A stretch of DNA of 64,000 nt from Streptomyces sindenensis (GTDB lineage: Bacteria > Actinomycetota > Actinomycetes > Streptomycetales > Streptomycetaceae): NCBI RefSeq assembly GCF_014649035.1, contig NZ_BMSG01000001.1:124001-188000 (forward strand). The letters run 5' to 3'. The notes under the pieces were generated by a model, which was not told the DNA's origin, made no database searches, and saw nothing but the letters and a program-made list of their open reading frames with translations. Shown here piece after piece: positions 24,393 to 32,441 of this stretch. The position numbers were made by a program, and so were the translations under genes. Within the stretch, counting starts at the first letter, position 1, and every line of letters begins with the position of its first letter.

Positions 24393-26211
24393 CGATGCCG
24401 CGCTCCTCCCCCCGTCGCCGCTCTTCCTCCGGTGCTTCCGGCTGTGCCTCCGGCTCCCAGAGGCCGGACAGGTCGCGGTAGAGGGCGCTGGAGCGCAGGA
24501 GTTCGGCGGGGGTGCCGCACCGGGTGCGCGGGCCGTCCATCACCAGGGTCCGGTCGGCGCGACGGGCCGAGCTGAGCCGGTGGGCGACGACGACCAGCGC
24601 TCCGGGCAGGGCGGCGAACGCCAGCTCGGCGCGGGTCTCGGCGGCCGGGTCGAGCCGGCTGGTGGCCTCGTCGAGGATCAGCAGCGGCGGGGCGGCGAGA
24701 TAGGCGCGGCCGAGGGCGACGAGCTGCCGTTCGCCCTGGGAGAGCCGGTCCGGTTCGACGGCCGCGTCGAGGGAGCCGAGCCGGGAGAGCAGCGCGTCCA
24801 GGCCGACCGCGTCCGCCATGGCCGCGATCTCCCGGTCACGGGCGTCGGGCCGGAGGTAGCGGAGGTTGTCCCGCAGCGTGCCGCTGAACACATAGGCGTG
24901 CTGGGGCAGCAGGACGCGTACGGACGTGGCGTCGGCCGGCCGCGCCGGGCGCCCCCGCCACCGCACCGCTCCCCCGGTGGGCCGCTCGGTCCCGGCGAGG
25001 ACGGCGGCCAGGGTCGACTTGCCACTGCCGCTCGGGCCGACGACCGCGAGGTGCTCACCCGCCCCGACCGTCAGGGAGAGCCGGTCCAGGACGGGGTGGG
25101 CGCGGGGCCCGTAGGCGAAGGTGACCGCGTGGAGCTCGGCGACCGGGGTGTGCCGGGCGGGGCTCCGAGGGGGCGGCGGGGCGTCGTCGGAGGTGGCCGG
25201 GGCCGGTTCGTCCGCGGGCGGGGGCGGGGCGTCCGTGAAGCGGTCCAGGACCACGACGAGACGGCCGCCCGCCGTGCCCAGCATGGTCATCAGGGCCTGG
25301 ACGGCCGGGGCGAGCGCCTGGGTGAGATAGGTCAGCGCGCCGACGAGACCACCTGCTGTGAGCCCGTTCCGCAGCAGCCAGGGCGCGCCCAGGAGCAGCA
25401 GGAGCGGCGGGAAGCGGCCGCAGACCGCGAGGGCCACCACCCGCACCGCCGACCAGCGGGCCAGCGAACGGGACGCGGCGAGCTGCGCGTCGGCCAGGGC
25501 CCGGGACTCGGCCACCGTCCGCTCGGCGGTTCCGGCGGCGGCGATGTCCCGTACGGAGGCGGCGAGCTCGCCCGCGTGCGCGGCGTACGCCTCGTCGGCG
25601 GCGAGGTAGGCGCGCTGGCGGGCGGCCATCGGCGGCAGGGTGCCGAGGAACAGGGCGGCCCCCAGGACCAGCGGTGGCAGCACGAAGAGGAGGAGGGCGG
25701 GCGAGAGGGCCAGGAGGCCGGTGACGGCTCCGGCGGCCGTGAACACGAACGACCGCAGGGTCAGGACGAGTCCGGCCCAGCCGTCCCGGGCGATCTCACT
25801 CTGATGGGTGACCTGGGAGAGGGACCGGGTGCTGACGTCGCCGGAGCCGCCGAGCGCACCGGACAGCGCCCGCGCCACCGCGCGCCGCACCAGCCCGTCG
25901 CGCAGCGGCTCCACCAGGTCGGCGAGCCGGCCGAACACGCCTCGGGCGGCGAGCACGGAGGGCAGCACGGCGACGGCGGCGACGGCCAGCCAGAGGAGGC
26001 CGGTCGCCGGACGTCCGGCGAGGAAGCCGTCGTCGAGGGCGCGGGCGACCCCGTATCCGCCGAGGAAGGTCTGCGCGAACTCCAGCAGAGACCATCCGGC
26101 CAGCCGCAGGATCGCCCCGGTGCGCGCCCGCAGGAAGGGCCGGGCCTCGCGGGCGACCCGGCGCAGGGCCGTATCGCGGGCGGGGCGCGCCGGGGCGGGG
26201 CCGCGTTTCAT
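24361..26211 (-). CDS. ramB: ABC half-transporter of SapB-like lanthipeptide (RamB-like)
   Basis: This 616-aa ABC exporter half has an N-terminal six-helix membrane domain and a C-terminal ATPase. Walker A is GPSGSGKST with Lys398, the signature is LSQGERQLV, Walker B is LLILDEAT with the catalytic Glu, and the H-loop is VVAHRLSS. The ATG at 26211 overlaps the ramA stop (ATGA); an open frame continues far upstream but crosses ramA and is not real. Together with RamA it should export the modified lanthipeptide as a heterodimer. Its 3' end overlaps the convergent ramR-like gene. Confidence 0.92.
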   Translation of the reverse strand: MKRGPAPARPARDTALRRVAREARPFLRARTGAILRLAGWSLLEFAQTFLGGYGVARALDDGFLAGRPATGLLWLAVAAVAVLPSVLAARGVFGRLADLVEPLRDGLVRRAVARALSGALGGSGDVSTRSLSQVTHQSEIARDGWAGLVLTLRSFVFTAAGAVTGLLALSPALLLFVLPPLVLGAALFLGTLPPMAARQRAYLAADEAYAAHAGELAASVRDIAAAGTAERTVAESRALADAQLAASRSLARWSAVRVVALAVCGRFPPLLLLLGAPWLLRNGLTAGGLVGALTYLTQALAPAVQALMTMLGTAGGRLVVVLDRFTDAPPPPADEPAPATSDDAPPPPRSPARHTPVAELHAVTFAYGPRAHPVLDRLSLTVGAGEHLAVVGPSGSGKSTLAAVLAGTERPTGGAVRWRGRPARPADATSVRVLLPQHAYVFSGTLRDNLRYLRPDARDREIAAMADAVGLDALLSRLGSLDAAVEPDRLSQGERQLVALGRAYLAAPPLLILDEATSRLDPAAETRAELAFAALPGALVVVAHRLSSARRADRTLVMDGPRTRCGTPAELLRSSALYRDLSGLWEPEAQPEAPEEERRRGEERGIVRSTPPPSPV

Positions 26212-28058
26212 CGGGTCTCCGCTGCGGCGAGGGAGGGCGCGGTGCCGTCGGCGGTGCGGCGAGGGCTGCCTCCGTTGTGCGTGGCGCTGTTGTCCGAACC
26301 GCTGTCGTCCGAACCGCTGCCGTCCGTACCGCCGTTGTCCGCGCCGCCGTCGTCCGTGCTGAAGACCGACCGGTAGTCCGGGTCCTGCCACAGCTCGTCG
26401 TGGCGGCCCGTCGCGCGGAGCCTGCCGTTCTCCAGCCAGGCGACCCGGTCCGCCCGCGCGGCCGAGGAGAGCCGGTGGGCGACGATGATCCGGGTGCAGC
26501 GCCCCGCCCGCGCGTCGAGGGCGCGGCGGACGTGGTGCTCGGTCACGGTGTCGAGGCTGGACAGCGCGTCGTCCAGGATCAGCAGCCGGCCCGGGTGGGC
26601 GAACGCGCGGGCCAGTCCCAGGCGTTGGCGTTCGCCGCCGGAGAGCGGGGCGTCGGCCACCGGGGTGGCGTAGCCGTACGGGAGCAGCGCGAGGAACCCG
26701 TCGGCGCGGGCGGCGCGGGCCGCTTCGCGTACGGCGTCGGGCGAGGCGGTCCAGGGGCCGTGGGCGATCGTGTCCTCGACGGTGGCGCCGAGGAGGGCGG
26801 GGCGGGCGAAGGCGTACGCCACCTCGCGGCGGAGCCGGGCCGGTTCCATGGCGTCCAGCGGGACGCCGTCCAGCAGCACGCTGCCGGCGTCCGGGTCGAG
26901 CAGCCGCCCGGCGACCGCGGCGAGCTGGGACTTGCCGGAGCCGGAGCGTCCGACGACGGCCAGGGACGTGCCGCCGGGGACGGTCAGGTGGACGCCGGCC
27001 AGCAGGGGCCGGCCGTCCTGTTCGACGCCGACGTCCCGGAGTTCGAGGTGTCCGGGGGCGTCGGGAACCGGGCCCAGCCCGCGGTGCGGCAGCGGGGCGA
27101 GGGTGAGGAGGGGGTCGAGGCTCCGGGCGGCGGCGCGGCTGCGGGCCAGGGAGCCGAGCGCTCCGGTGAGGGCGCCGATGCCGACGGCGAGGCTCGCGTA
27201 GCGGGAGGCGGCGACGAGCTCGCCGACGCCGATCGCGCCCGCGGCGAGCCGGAGTCCGGCGACCGCGAGGACCAGCAGCATGAGCAGGGGCAGCAGGAGT
27301 CCGCTGCGGCCGACGGCCCGCCCGTACACGGTCCAGGTGCGGCGGCCGTGGTCGGCGAGGGCGGCCAGGGGTTCCAGGACGCGGCGGTGTTCGCGGGCGC
27401 CGGTGCGGGCGGCGCGGATGGTGTCGGCGCCGTCCAGGGCTTCGGTGAGCCGGTGGGCGATGAGCGACTGGGCGCGCTGGTAGTCGGCCCCGGCGTCGGC
27501 GGTGTGCCGGGTGAAGGTGCGCAGCAGGGCGACGAGGAGCGGGGTGCCCAGGAGGAGGGCGGCGGCCGTCCAGACGTCGATGAGGAGGAGCCCGACGAGC
27601 GCGCCGAGCGGGAGCAGGACGCCCGCGACGGCTCCGGCGGCCGTGACGGGCGCGGACGCGGCGTCGGCGGTGCGGGCGGTGAGCCGGGCGGTGAGGTCCC
27701 CGGTGGGCAGGGCGAGGGCTCTGCGTGGTTCGGCGGCCAGGATCCGGGCGGCGGTGCGGGTGCGCAGGGACGCGGTGAGCCGGGCGGTGGTGGTCGTGCC
27801 GGTGACGGCGGCCGCCGCGTCGCACCCGGTCTCGGCGAGGGTCAGGACGGCGCAGAGCAGCAGCCCGGACCAGGGCACGGGTCCGCCGGAGACGAGCCGG
27901 TCGACGGTGTGGCCGAGGGCGGCGGGCAGGGCGAGGGCGGCGAGCGCCCCACCGGTGGAGCAGAGGAACAGCCAGGTGAGGGCGGCCGGGTGGAGCCGGG
28001 CGAGCCGCCGGGCGCCGGACGCCGTGCCGGGGCTCGGGTCCGGGGGCGGCTGCGGCAC
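26208..28058 (-). CDS. ramA: ABC half-transporter of SapB-like lanthipeptide (RamA-like)
   Basis: This half-exporter of about 616 aa has a six-helix membrane domain and an ATPase. Walker A is GRSGSGKSQ with Lys376, and the signature is LSGGERQRL. Walker B reads LLILDDAL, with Asp497 in place of the usual catalytic Glu, so this site is probably slow or inactive and paired with the normal RamB site. The C-terminal tail is Gly/Asn/Ser/Asp-rich with NGG and GSD repeats. GTG 28058 (AAAGG nearby) is preferred over GTG 28133, because the latter lies inside a strong hairpin and has no ribosome-binding site. Confidence 0.9.
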   Translation of the reverse strand: MPQPPPDPSPGTASGARRLARLHPAALTWLFLCSTGGALAALALPAALGHTVDRLVSGGPVPWSGLLLCAVLTLAETGCDAAAAVTGTTTTARLTASLRTRTAARILAAEPRRALALPTGDLTARLTARTADAASAPVTAAGAVAGVLLPLGALVGLLLIDVWTAAALLLGTPLLVALLRTFTRHTADAGADYQRAQSLIAHRLTEALDGADTIRAARTGAREHRRVLEPLAALADHGRRTWTVYGRAVGRSGLLLPLLMLLVLAVAGLRLAAGAIGVGELVAASRYASLAVGIGALTGALGSLARSRAAARSLDPLLTLAPLPHRGLGPVPDAPGHLELRDVGVEQDGRPLLAGVHLTVPGGTSLAVVGRSGSGKSQLAAVAGRLLDPDAGSVLLDGVPLDAMEPARLRREVAYAFARPALLGATVEDTIAHGPWTASPDAVREAARAARADGFLALLPYGYATPVADAPLSGGERQRLGLARAFAHPGRLLILDDALSSLDTVTEHHVRRALDARAGRCTRIIVAHRLSSAARADRVAWLENGRLRATGRHDELWQDPDYRSVFSTDDGGADNGGTDGSGSDDSGSDNSATHNGGSPRRTADGTAPSLAAAETR

Positions 28059-28106
28059 GGGGTCGCCTTTCGGATCGGTCGGGGGGACGGCCCCTGGGGG
28101 CACGTG

Positions 28107-28149
28107 GCCGGCCGGCCCGCCGGTGGTGCGCACCGACGGGCCGGCCGGT
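28107..28149 (-). terminator. Hairpin between ramS and ramA (attenuator)
   Basis: A perfect 12-base stem (28108-28119 with 28137-28148), extended inward by five more pairs after one mismatch, begins six bases after the ramS stop. Its position suggests partial termination, so that the precursor and synthetase transcripts exceed those of the transporters. Confidence 0.65.
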
Positions 28150-28154
28150 GCGGG

Positions 28155-28286
28155 TCACGGGGTGCAGAGGACCACGCTGAGGGAGCTGTACTCACAGACC
28201 AGCAGCGAGACCTGGCTGCCCGTGGCGAGCTCGCCGAACGAGTCCTCGGCCGGGGTGTCCATCGCCTGAAGGTCGAGAAGGGCCAT
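28155..28286 (-). CDS. ramS: SapB/AmfS-like class III lanthipeptide precursor (43 aa)
   Basis: This 43-aa peptide is encoded between the synthetase and transporter genes and was found by reading the minus strand directly. The leader begins MALLDLQAMDTP, containing the class III recognition motif LLDLQ shared with AmfS and RamS. The core ends in two SxxSxxxC units, SQVSLLVC and SSLSVVLC, followed by TP. SapB from S. coelicolor has the same arrangement (two Ser-xx-Ser-xxx-Cys units). The likely core is TGSQVSLLVCEYSSLSVVLCTP or a slightly shorter form. GAAAGGAC lies about eight bases before ATG 28286. It should become a two-ring surfactant-like peptide. Confidence 0.93.
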   Translation of the reverse strand: MALLDLQAMDTPAEDSFGELATGSQVSLLVCEYSSLSVVLCTP

Positions 28287-28311
28287 GATGTGTCCTTTCG
28301 GGGACGGTTGC

Positions 28312-30999
28312 CTACTGAACGGTGGTGTTGCCACGACCCCTGGAGGGGCCGGTCCGTGGGGCCGCTTGCGCGGCCGGTTGCGCCGCCGGAGCGGCGGGCA
28401 GGAAGGGAAGTCCGGTGGGGCGGCCCGACGCGGCGCCCAGGGCGAGGAGAGCGCCGGCGGTCCCGGTGGCCAGGTCCATCGACAGGCGCATCAACTGCTC
28501 GCCGGGGAAGGCGAGTCCGCCGCCGTACCGCAGGGCGTGGCTGCCCAGCAGATCGGTGTGGCGGTCGATCGCGCGCCGCCGGTCGGCCGGGTCGCACAGC
28601 GGGGTGGCCGCGAGGTGCAGCAGGAGTCCGGCGGAGCCCCTGAGCAGTCCGGGCTGGACGTAGAAGGCGGAGAGCGCGGCCGGGAGCAGGGCCCGGCCCG
28701 CCGCCGTCAGCTCCGGGTCGGGGCGCTGGGCGAGGTAGGCGTCGATGACGGCCGCGATGCCGGCGCTGCCCGAACCGACGTACGGCATCAGCCGCTTGCC
28801 CTCGACGACGAGGAGCGCCCCGTCGTCCCCGGCCCGGCAGCGTTCCAGGTCGCGGCGGAGTGCGGCGGCGGCCAGGTCCAGCAGGGCGGCGTCCCCGGTG
28901 GTCGCGTACCGGCGGATCAGCAGCAGGGCGATGCCGCTCGCGCCGTGCAGCAGTCCGGTGCGGGGCGACGGCGGACCGTCGACGAGCGCGCGGACGGCGA
29001 GGGCGGTGCAGCGGGCCGCGGCGGCGGACAGGGCCGGGGCGTCGGTGGCGGAGGCGGTGCGGGCCAGGTCGTCGAGGGCGAGGCCGATGCCCGCGTACCC
29101 GTTGTGCAGGCCCGGCGCGAGGCCCTCCAGGGGCTGGTCGAGGATGATGCGGAGGAGGTCGGCGGCCTCGGCGGTGCGGCCGATCCGGTGCAGGGTCCAG
29201 ACGATGCCGGTGAGCCCGTCGTAGAAGCCGAGGGGGCTGCCGGACGCGGGGTCCTTGGCGTGCCGCAGGAGCCATTCCTCGGCCGGTGCGCACGGCGGAG
29301 CGCCGGTCTCGTGGAGGGCGTAGAGCACCCCGGCGGCCCCGTACGCGAAGGACTGGCCGCCGGTGGCGGTGGCGAACTGGGCGATGTCCCCGGGGAAGCA
29401 GCGGTCGTCGCGCTCCGGTGTGCAGGAGGCGGCGACGGCCCGGGCCAGCGCGTCGCGGGCGCGCGGCCAGTCGCGGAGACCGGCGGCGTAAGCCGTACCG
29501 GAAGCCGCTGCCGACGCCGTCCGGGAGGCAGCCTCCCCCGTGTCCCGCACATCCTGCACGTCCCGCACATCCCGCAGGATCTCCTCGACCGCCGGACGCA
29601 GCGCGTCCTCCGTCACCGGGAAGGCGCGGGCGATGTCCCGGGCGAGTCCGGCGGCCTTCGTGCGGTCGATGCCGAACAGCGTGGTGAGCGGCAGGTACAG
29701 GGCGAGCCGCAGACAGGCGAGCGCGTAGTGGTCGATGTCGGTGCCGCGCCGGTCGGGCGGGGCGACGAAGGCCGGGTTGGCGACGATCTGGCGGCGGCGT
29801 TCGGCGGCCGGGGAGGCGGCCTCGAAGTCGAGCAGGACGATCCGCCCGGCCTCCTCGTCGACCATCACGTTGCTCATGTGCAGATCACTGATGACGATGC
29901 CCCGGTCGTGCACCGCGGCGACGGCCCGCTCGACCTGCCCGTACACCTCCTCGGCCCACGTGACGTGTTCGGCGAGGAGTTCGGGCGACGGGTGCTGCCG
30001 GGCGAGCGGGAAGCGGCGGGCGAAAACGGTGTTGAGGGTGGTGCCGGGGATGTACTGGAGGACCAGGAAGTGGTGGTCGCCGACCTCGAACACGTCCCGG
30101 ACGGCCGGTACGCAGTCCAGCCCGGCCAGTTGCTCCAACGCGGTCCGCTCCCGCTCAAGGCGCGCCACCGCGTCCGCCCCGTCGGCGGCCAGACCGGCGT
30201 ACGGCCGGGCCTCCTTGAGGACGACCTGCTCGCCGGTGCGGGTGTCGCGGCCGAGGTAGACCCCGCCGCCGTTGGAGAAGTGCAGCGCCTTCTCCACGGC
30301 GTACGGGAGGTCGGCGAGGCCCACGGCGGCCCGGGCTTCGAGGTGCGGCGTCAGAAAGCCGGGCGGGGTCACCCAGGAGGGGACACGGAAGGCGGGGCCC
30401 CGGTCGTCGGGGACGAGCCGGCCCCGCGGGTCGGCGACTGCGGGCACGGGCCGGCCGTCCGGACCGGAGCAGAAGCGGGCGGCGAACGCGCCGTACCGGG
30501 TGTGTACGGGCCCGTTCCCGCACCGCAGATCGCTCAGGATGTACGGGCCGTGCTCGCCCTCCAGGAGCCGCATCAGGGCGGTGCACACCTCGGGGAACGC
30601 TTCCTCGGACGGCGGGTAGACGGTGATGAACTTCCCGCTGCCCGCCCGGTCCGCGTACTTGGCGTTGCGCAGGGCCAACAGCCCCGCGTCGGGTATGCAC
30701 TTGAAGGCGAGGCGGTGCTCCAGGCAGTGGGCGGTGACCCGGTCGAGCACGGACGCCGCGTTGTCGAGGGCGGCCGAGACGTGGATCTTCCAGCCCTGGG
30801 CGGGCAGCCGCAGCCCGTCGGGGCTGTAGGAGAGCCAGTCACCGCGCCGGGAGCGGGTCCACCCCTCGGGTGCGGAGCCACGGACGGCCGCGTAGAACGA
30901 GCTCTCCGCGTCGACGGCTCCGCCCGGTCCGAGGGAACGGTGGGGTGCGTCGTAGAAGCGGCGGTCCGCCTGGCAGTACGCGGCGTACTCCGGATTCAC
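28312..30999 (-). CDS. ramC: Class III lanthipeptide synthetase (RamC-like)
   Basis: This 895-aa enzyme should dehydrate and cyclise the RamS-like peptide. It has three parts: an N-terminal phospho-Ser/Thr lyase region (about 1-220), a Ser/Thr kinase domain with Lys262 (VVLKEA), catalytic Asp372 (ISDLHMSN) and Asp391 (LLDFEAA), and a LanC-like domain from about residue 560. The LanC-like part has GLLHGASG near residue 685, without the zinc-binding Cys/His set of LanC, which defines class III rather than I, II or IV. GTG 30999 has GAGGGGG eight bases upstream; the frame to 31056 does not. It is first in the minus-strand operon. Confidence 0.93.
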   Translation of the reverse strand: MNPEYAAYCQADRRFYDAPHRSLGPGGAVDAESSFYAAVRGSAPEGWTRSRRGDWLSYSPDGLRLPAQGWKIHVSAALDNAASVLDRVTAHCLEHRLAFKCIPDAGLLALRNAKYADRAGSGKFITVYPPSEEAFPEVCTALMRLLEGEHGPYILSDLRCGNGPVHTRYGAFAARFCSGPDGRPVPAVADPRGRLVPDDRGPAFRVPSWVTPPGFLTPHLEARAAVGLADLPYAVEKALHFSNGGGVYLGRDTRTGEQVVLKEARPYAGLAADGADAVARLERERTALEQLAGLDCVPAVRDVFEVGDHHFLVLQYIPGTTLNTVFARRFPLARQHPSPELLAEHVTWAEEVYGQVERAVAAVHDRGIVISDLHMSNVMVDEEAGRIVLLDFEAASPAAERRRQIVANPAFVAPPDRRGTDIDHYALACLRLALYLPLTTLFGIDRTKAAGLARDIARAFPVTEDALRPAVEEILRDVRDVQDVRDTGEAASRTASAAASGTAYAAGLRDWPRARDALARAVAASCTPERDDRCFPGDIAQFATATGGQSFAYGAAGVLYALHETGAPPCAPAEEWLLRHAKDPASGSPLGFYDGLTGIVWTLHRIGRTAEAADLLRIILDQPLEGLAPGLHNGYAGIGLALDDLARTASATDAPALSAAAARCTALAVRALVDGPPSPRTGLLHGASGIALLLIRRYATTGDAALLDLAAAALRRDLERCRAGDDGALLVVEGKRLMPYVGSGSAGIAAVIDAYLAQRPDPELTAAGRALLPAALSAFYVQPGLLRGSAGLLLHLAATPLCDPADRRRAIDRHTDLLGSHALRYGGGLAFPGEQLMRLSMDLATGTAGALLALGAASGRPTGLPFLPAAPAAQPAAQAAPRTGPSRGRGNTTVQ

Positions 31000-31048
31000 G
31001 CACGGCCCCCTCGCTCGGTTCCTCCGCGTCGTTCGCGGCGAGAGAGAA

Positions 31049-31090
31049 GTTGTCACAACGACGAGCGGTGCCCATAGTCACCGTTGTCAC
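31049..31090. promoter_or_regulatory. Repeated GTTGTCAC boxes upstream of ramC
   Basis: GTTGTCAC occurs at 31049-31056 and 31083-31090, with a third GTCAC at 31077-31081, about 50-90 bases upstream of the ramC GTG. Such spaced repeats are candidates for RamR-like regulator sites. The match to any defined RamR consensus is not established. Confidence 0.4.
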
Positions 31091-31217
31091 GACTCGTACA
31101 TGCGCGCCAACCATGCGGAGCACACCCCGTACTGATGCGTATCCGCTCGTCGCCCCGCCAGGAAGGGGCAGCGACCGGGGGCGCGTGGGGGCGCGCACAG
31201 GGCGCTTCCGTCTCCCC

Positions 31218-32195
31218 TCAGCCCGCGCTGTGCACCAGGGCGTCGCCCGCCTCGGTACGGAAATAGAGCACGGAGCGGCCCGCCCGGCGGCGGCGGACCA
31301 GTCCGGCGTCCAGCAGGATCCGCAGATGGCGGCCGACCGACCCCAGCCCCTGGCCGGTCAGGGCGACGAGCTGCGTCGTGCTGAGCGGGGAGGCCAGCAG
31401 CAACAGGACGGCGGCCCGCGCGGGGCCGATCAGCGCGCCCAGGGCGGCGGGTACGGGAACGCGTCCGGCCTCGGCGAGCACGCCGGAGCACGGGTACACC
31501 AGCCCGTACCGGTGCGGGATGTCCCAGCAGACCCAGGACCGGTCCGGGGTGACGGGGATGAACAGGAGCTGCGCGCGGTCCAGTTCGCGGGGCGGGTGGT
31601 CGTAGGTGTTGATCTGCAACCGGCTGTCGCCCAGCCAGCGGACCCCGGGCCGCATGCCGTTCAGGGCCCCGGCCCATCCGGCCCGTCCCAACTGGGCGGT
31701 ACGGGCGACCACATCGGCCTCCAGGATCCGCCGCCGCCTCGGCCAGTCGGGCAGCACGGTGTGCGTCCAGACCCACTCCACTGCGTCGGCGGCGCGCTCG
31801 GCCAGGTCGTCCCGGTCCAGCGCGGCGGGCAGCGGCTTGCTCAGCGCCACGGCCAGATCGGCGCGCGCCCGGTCGGGCGGGGTGGCCCGGATCCGCGCCA
31901 GCTCCTCGGCGAAGGAGGGCGGGGCCTGGCCCGGTGGGGCGAGGACCGGGGCGGGGGTGAGGAAGTCGGCGGTCCAGCGGGGCGCGAGGGCGGAACGGAT
32001 CACGAGGGCGGAGACCGGGCCGTCGGCGGCCCGCCGGCGGTACGCGGGCAGATGGGCCTCCAGCCAGGCGCGCTCCCCCGGGTGCGCGGCGGTGGCCCGC
32101 TCCAGGAGCAGCAGGCAGGCGACGGCCTCCGCGAGCGGCGAGACGACGAACCGGCTGCTCGCGAGCGTGTCGGCACTGACCTGCCACCACCCCAC
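31218..32195 (-). CDS. ArsR-like winged-helix transcriptional regulator (DUF5937-type)
   Basis: This 325-aa protein has a C-terminal winged helix (ASPLSTTQLVALTGQGLGSVGRHLRILLDAGLVRRRRAGRSVLYFRTEAG) of ArsR type. The N-terminal 230 residues resemble the large sensory region of DUF5937 regulators, with HPPRELDRAQLLFIPVTPD in the middle. No metal-binding Cys pair of classical ArsR proteins is visible. It is divergent from an MFS gene 246 bases away and is the likely controller of that gene. It is also next to ramC, from which it is separated by 218 bases. Confidence 0.85.
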   Translation of the reverse strand: MGWWQVSADTLASSRFVVSPLAEAVACLLLLERATAAHPGERAWLEAHLPAYRRRAADGPVSALVIRSALAPRWTADFLTPAPVLAPPGQAPPSFAEELARIRATPPDRARADLAVALSKPLPAALDRDDLAERAADAVEWVWTHTVLPDWPRRRRILEADVVARTAQLGRAGWAGALNGMRPGVRWLGDSRLQINTYDHPPRELDRAQLLFIPVTPDRSWVCWDIPHRYGLVYPCSGVLAEAGRVPVPAALGALIGPARAAVLLLLASPLSTTQLVALTGQGLGSVGRHLRILLDAGLVRRRRAGRSVLYFRTEAGDALVHSAG

Positions 32196-32215
32196 GCCAC
32201 CACCGCCCGTTCTCT

Positions 32216-32251
32216 GTCAGCCCTGTCAGCCCTGTCGGCCCTGTCGGCCCT
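32216..32251. repeat. Four tandem 9-base repeats in a divergent promoter region
   Basis: The unit GTC(A/G)GCCCT occurs four times without gap (two with A, then two with G). It lies between the divergent ArsR-like and MFS genes. Nothing else recognisable is in this 246-base spacer. Confidence 0.55.
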
Positions 32252-32441
32252 GCTCAACCGTGTCGGCGAAGCCGCCTTGCCGGCCCCGTTCGCCGGGCCC
32301 CTCCCGGACCGGCCGCCCCGTTCCGGTGAGATCCATCAGCCCCGACCGTTCAGCAGACCCGCTCCACCCCCCTCCGCTCCAGGCTTTCGCGTCCGCGCGA
32401 AACAGTAACCGCGCCCGTGACGGCGTCCGGAGACTCCGCCC

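Noticed and set aside
24361..28158. Possible fusion of the two ABC halves as one 1265-residue protein
   Set aside because: The long frame is that of ramB continued upstream through the ramA gene in the wrong frame. RamA has its own good frame ending at 26208 and the two genes meet in an ATGA overlap.
28285..31077. Plus-strand open frame of 930 codons opposite ramC
   Set aside because: It is a Gly/Val/Asp-rich shadow of the ramC reading frame with no recognisable domain.
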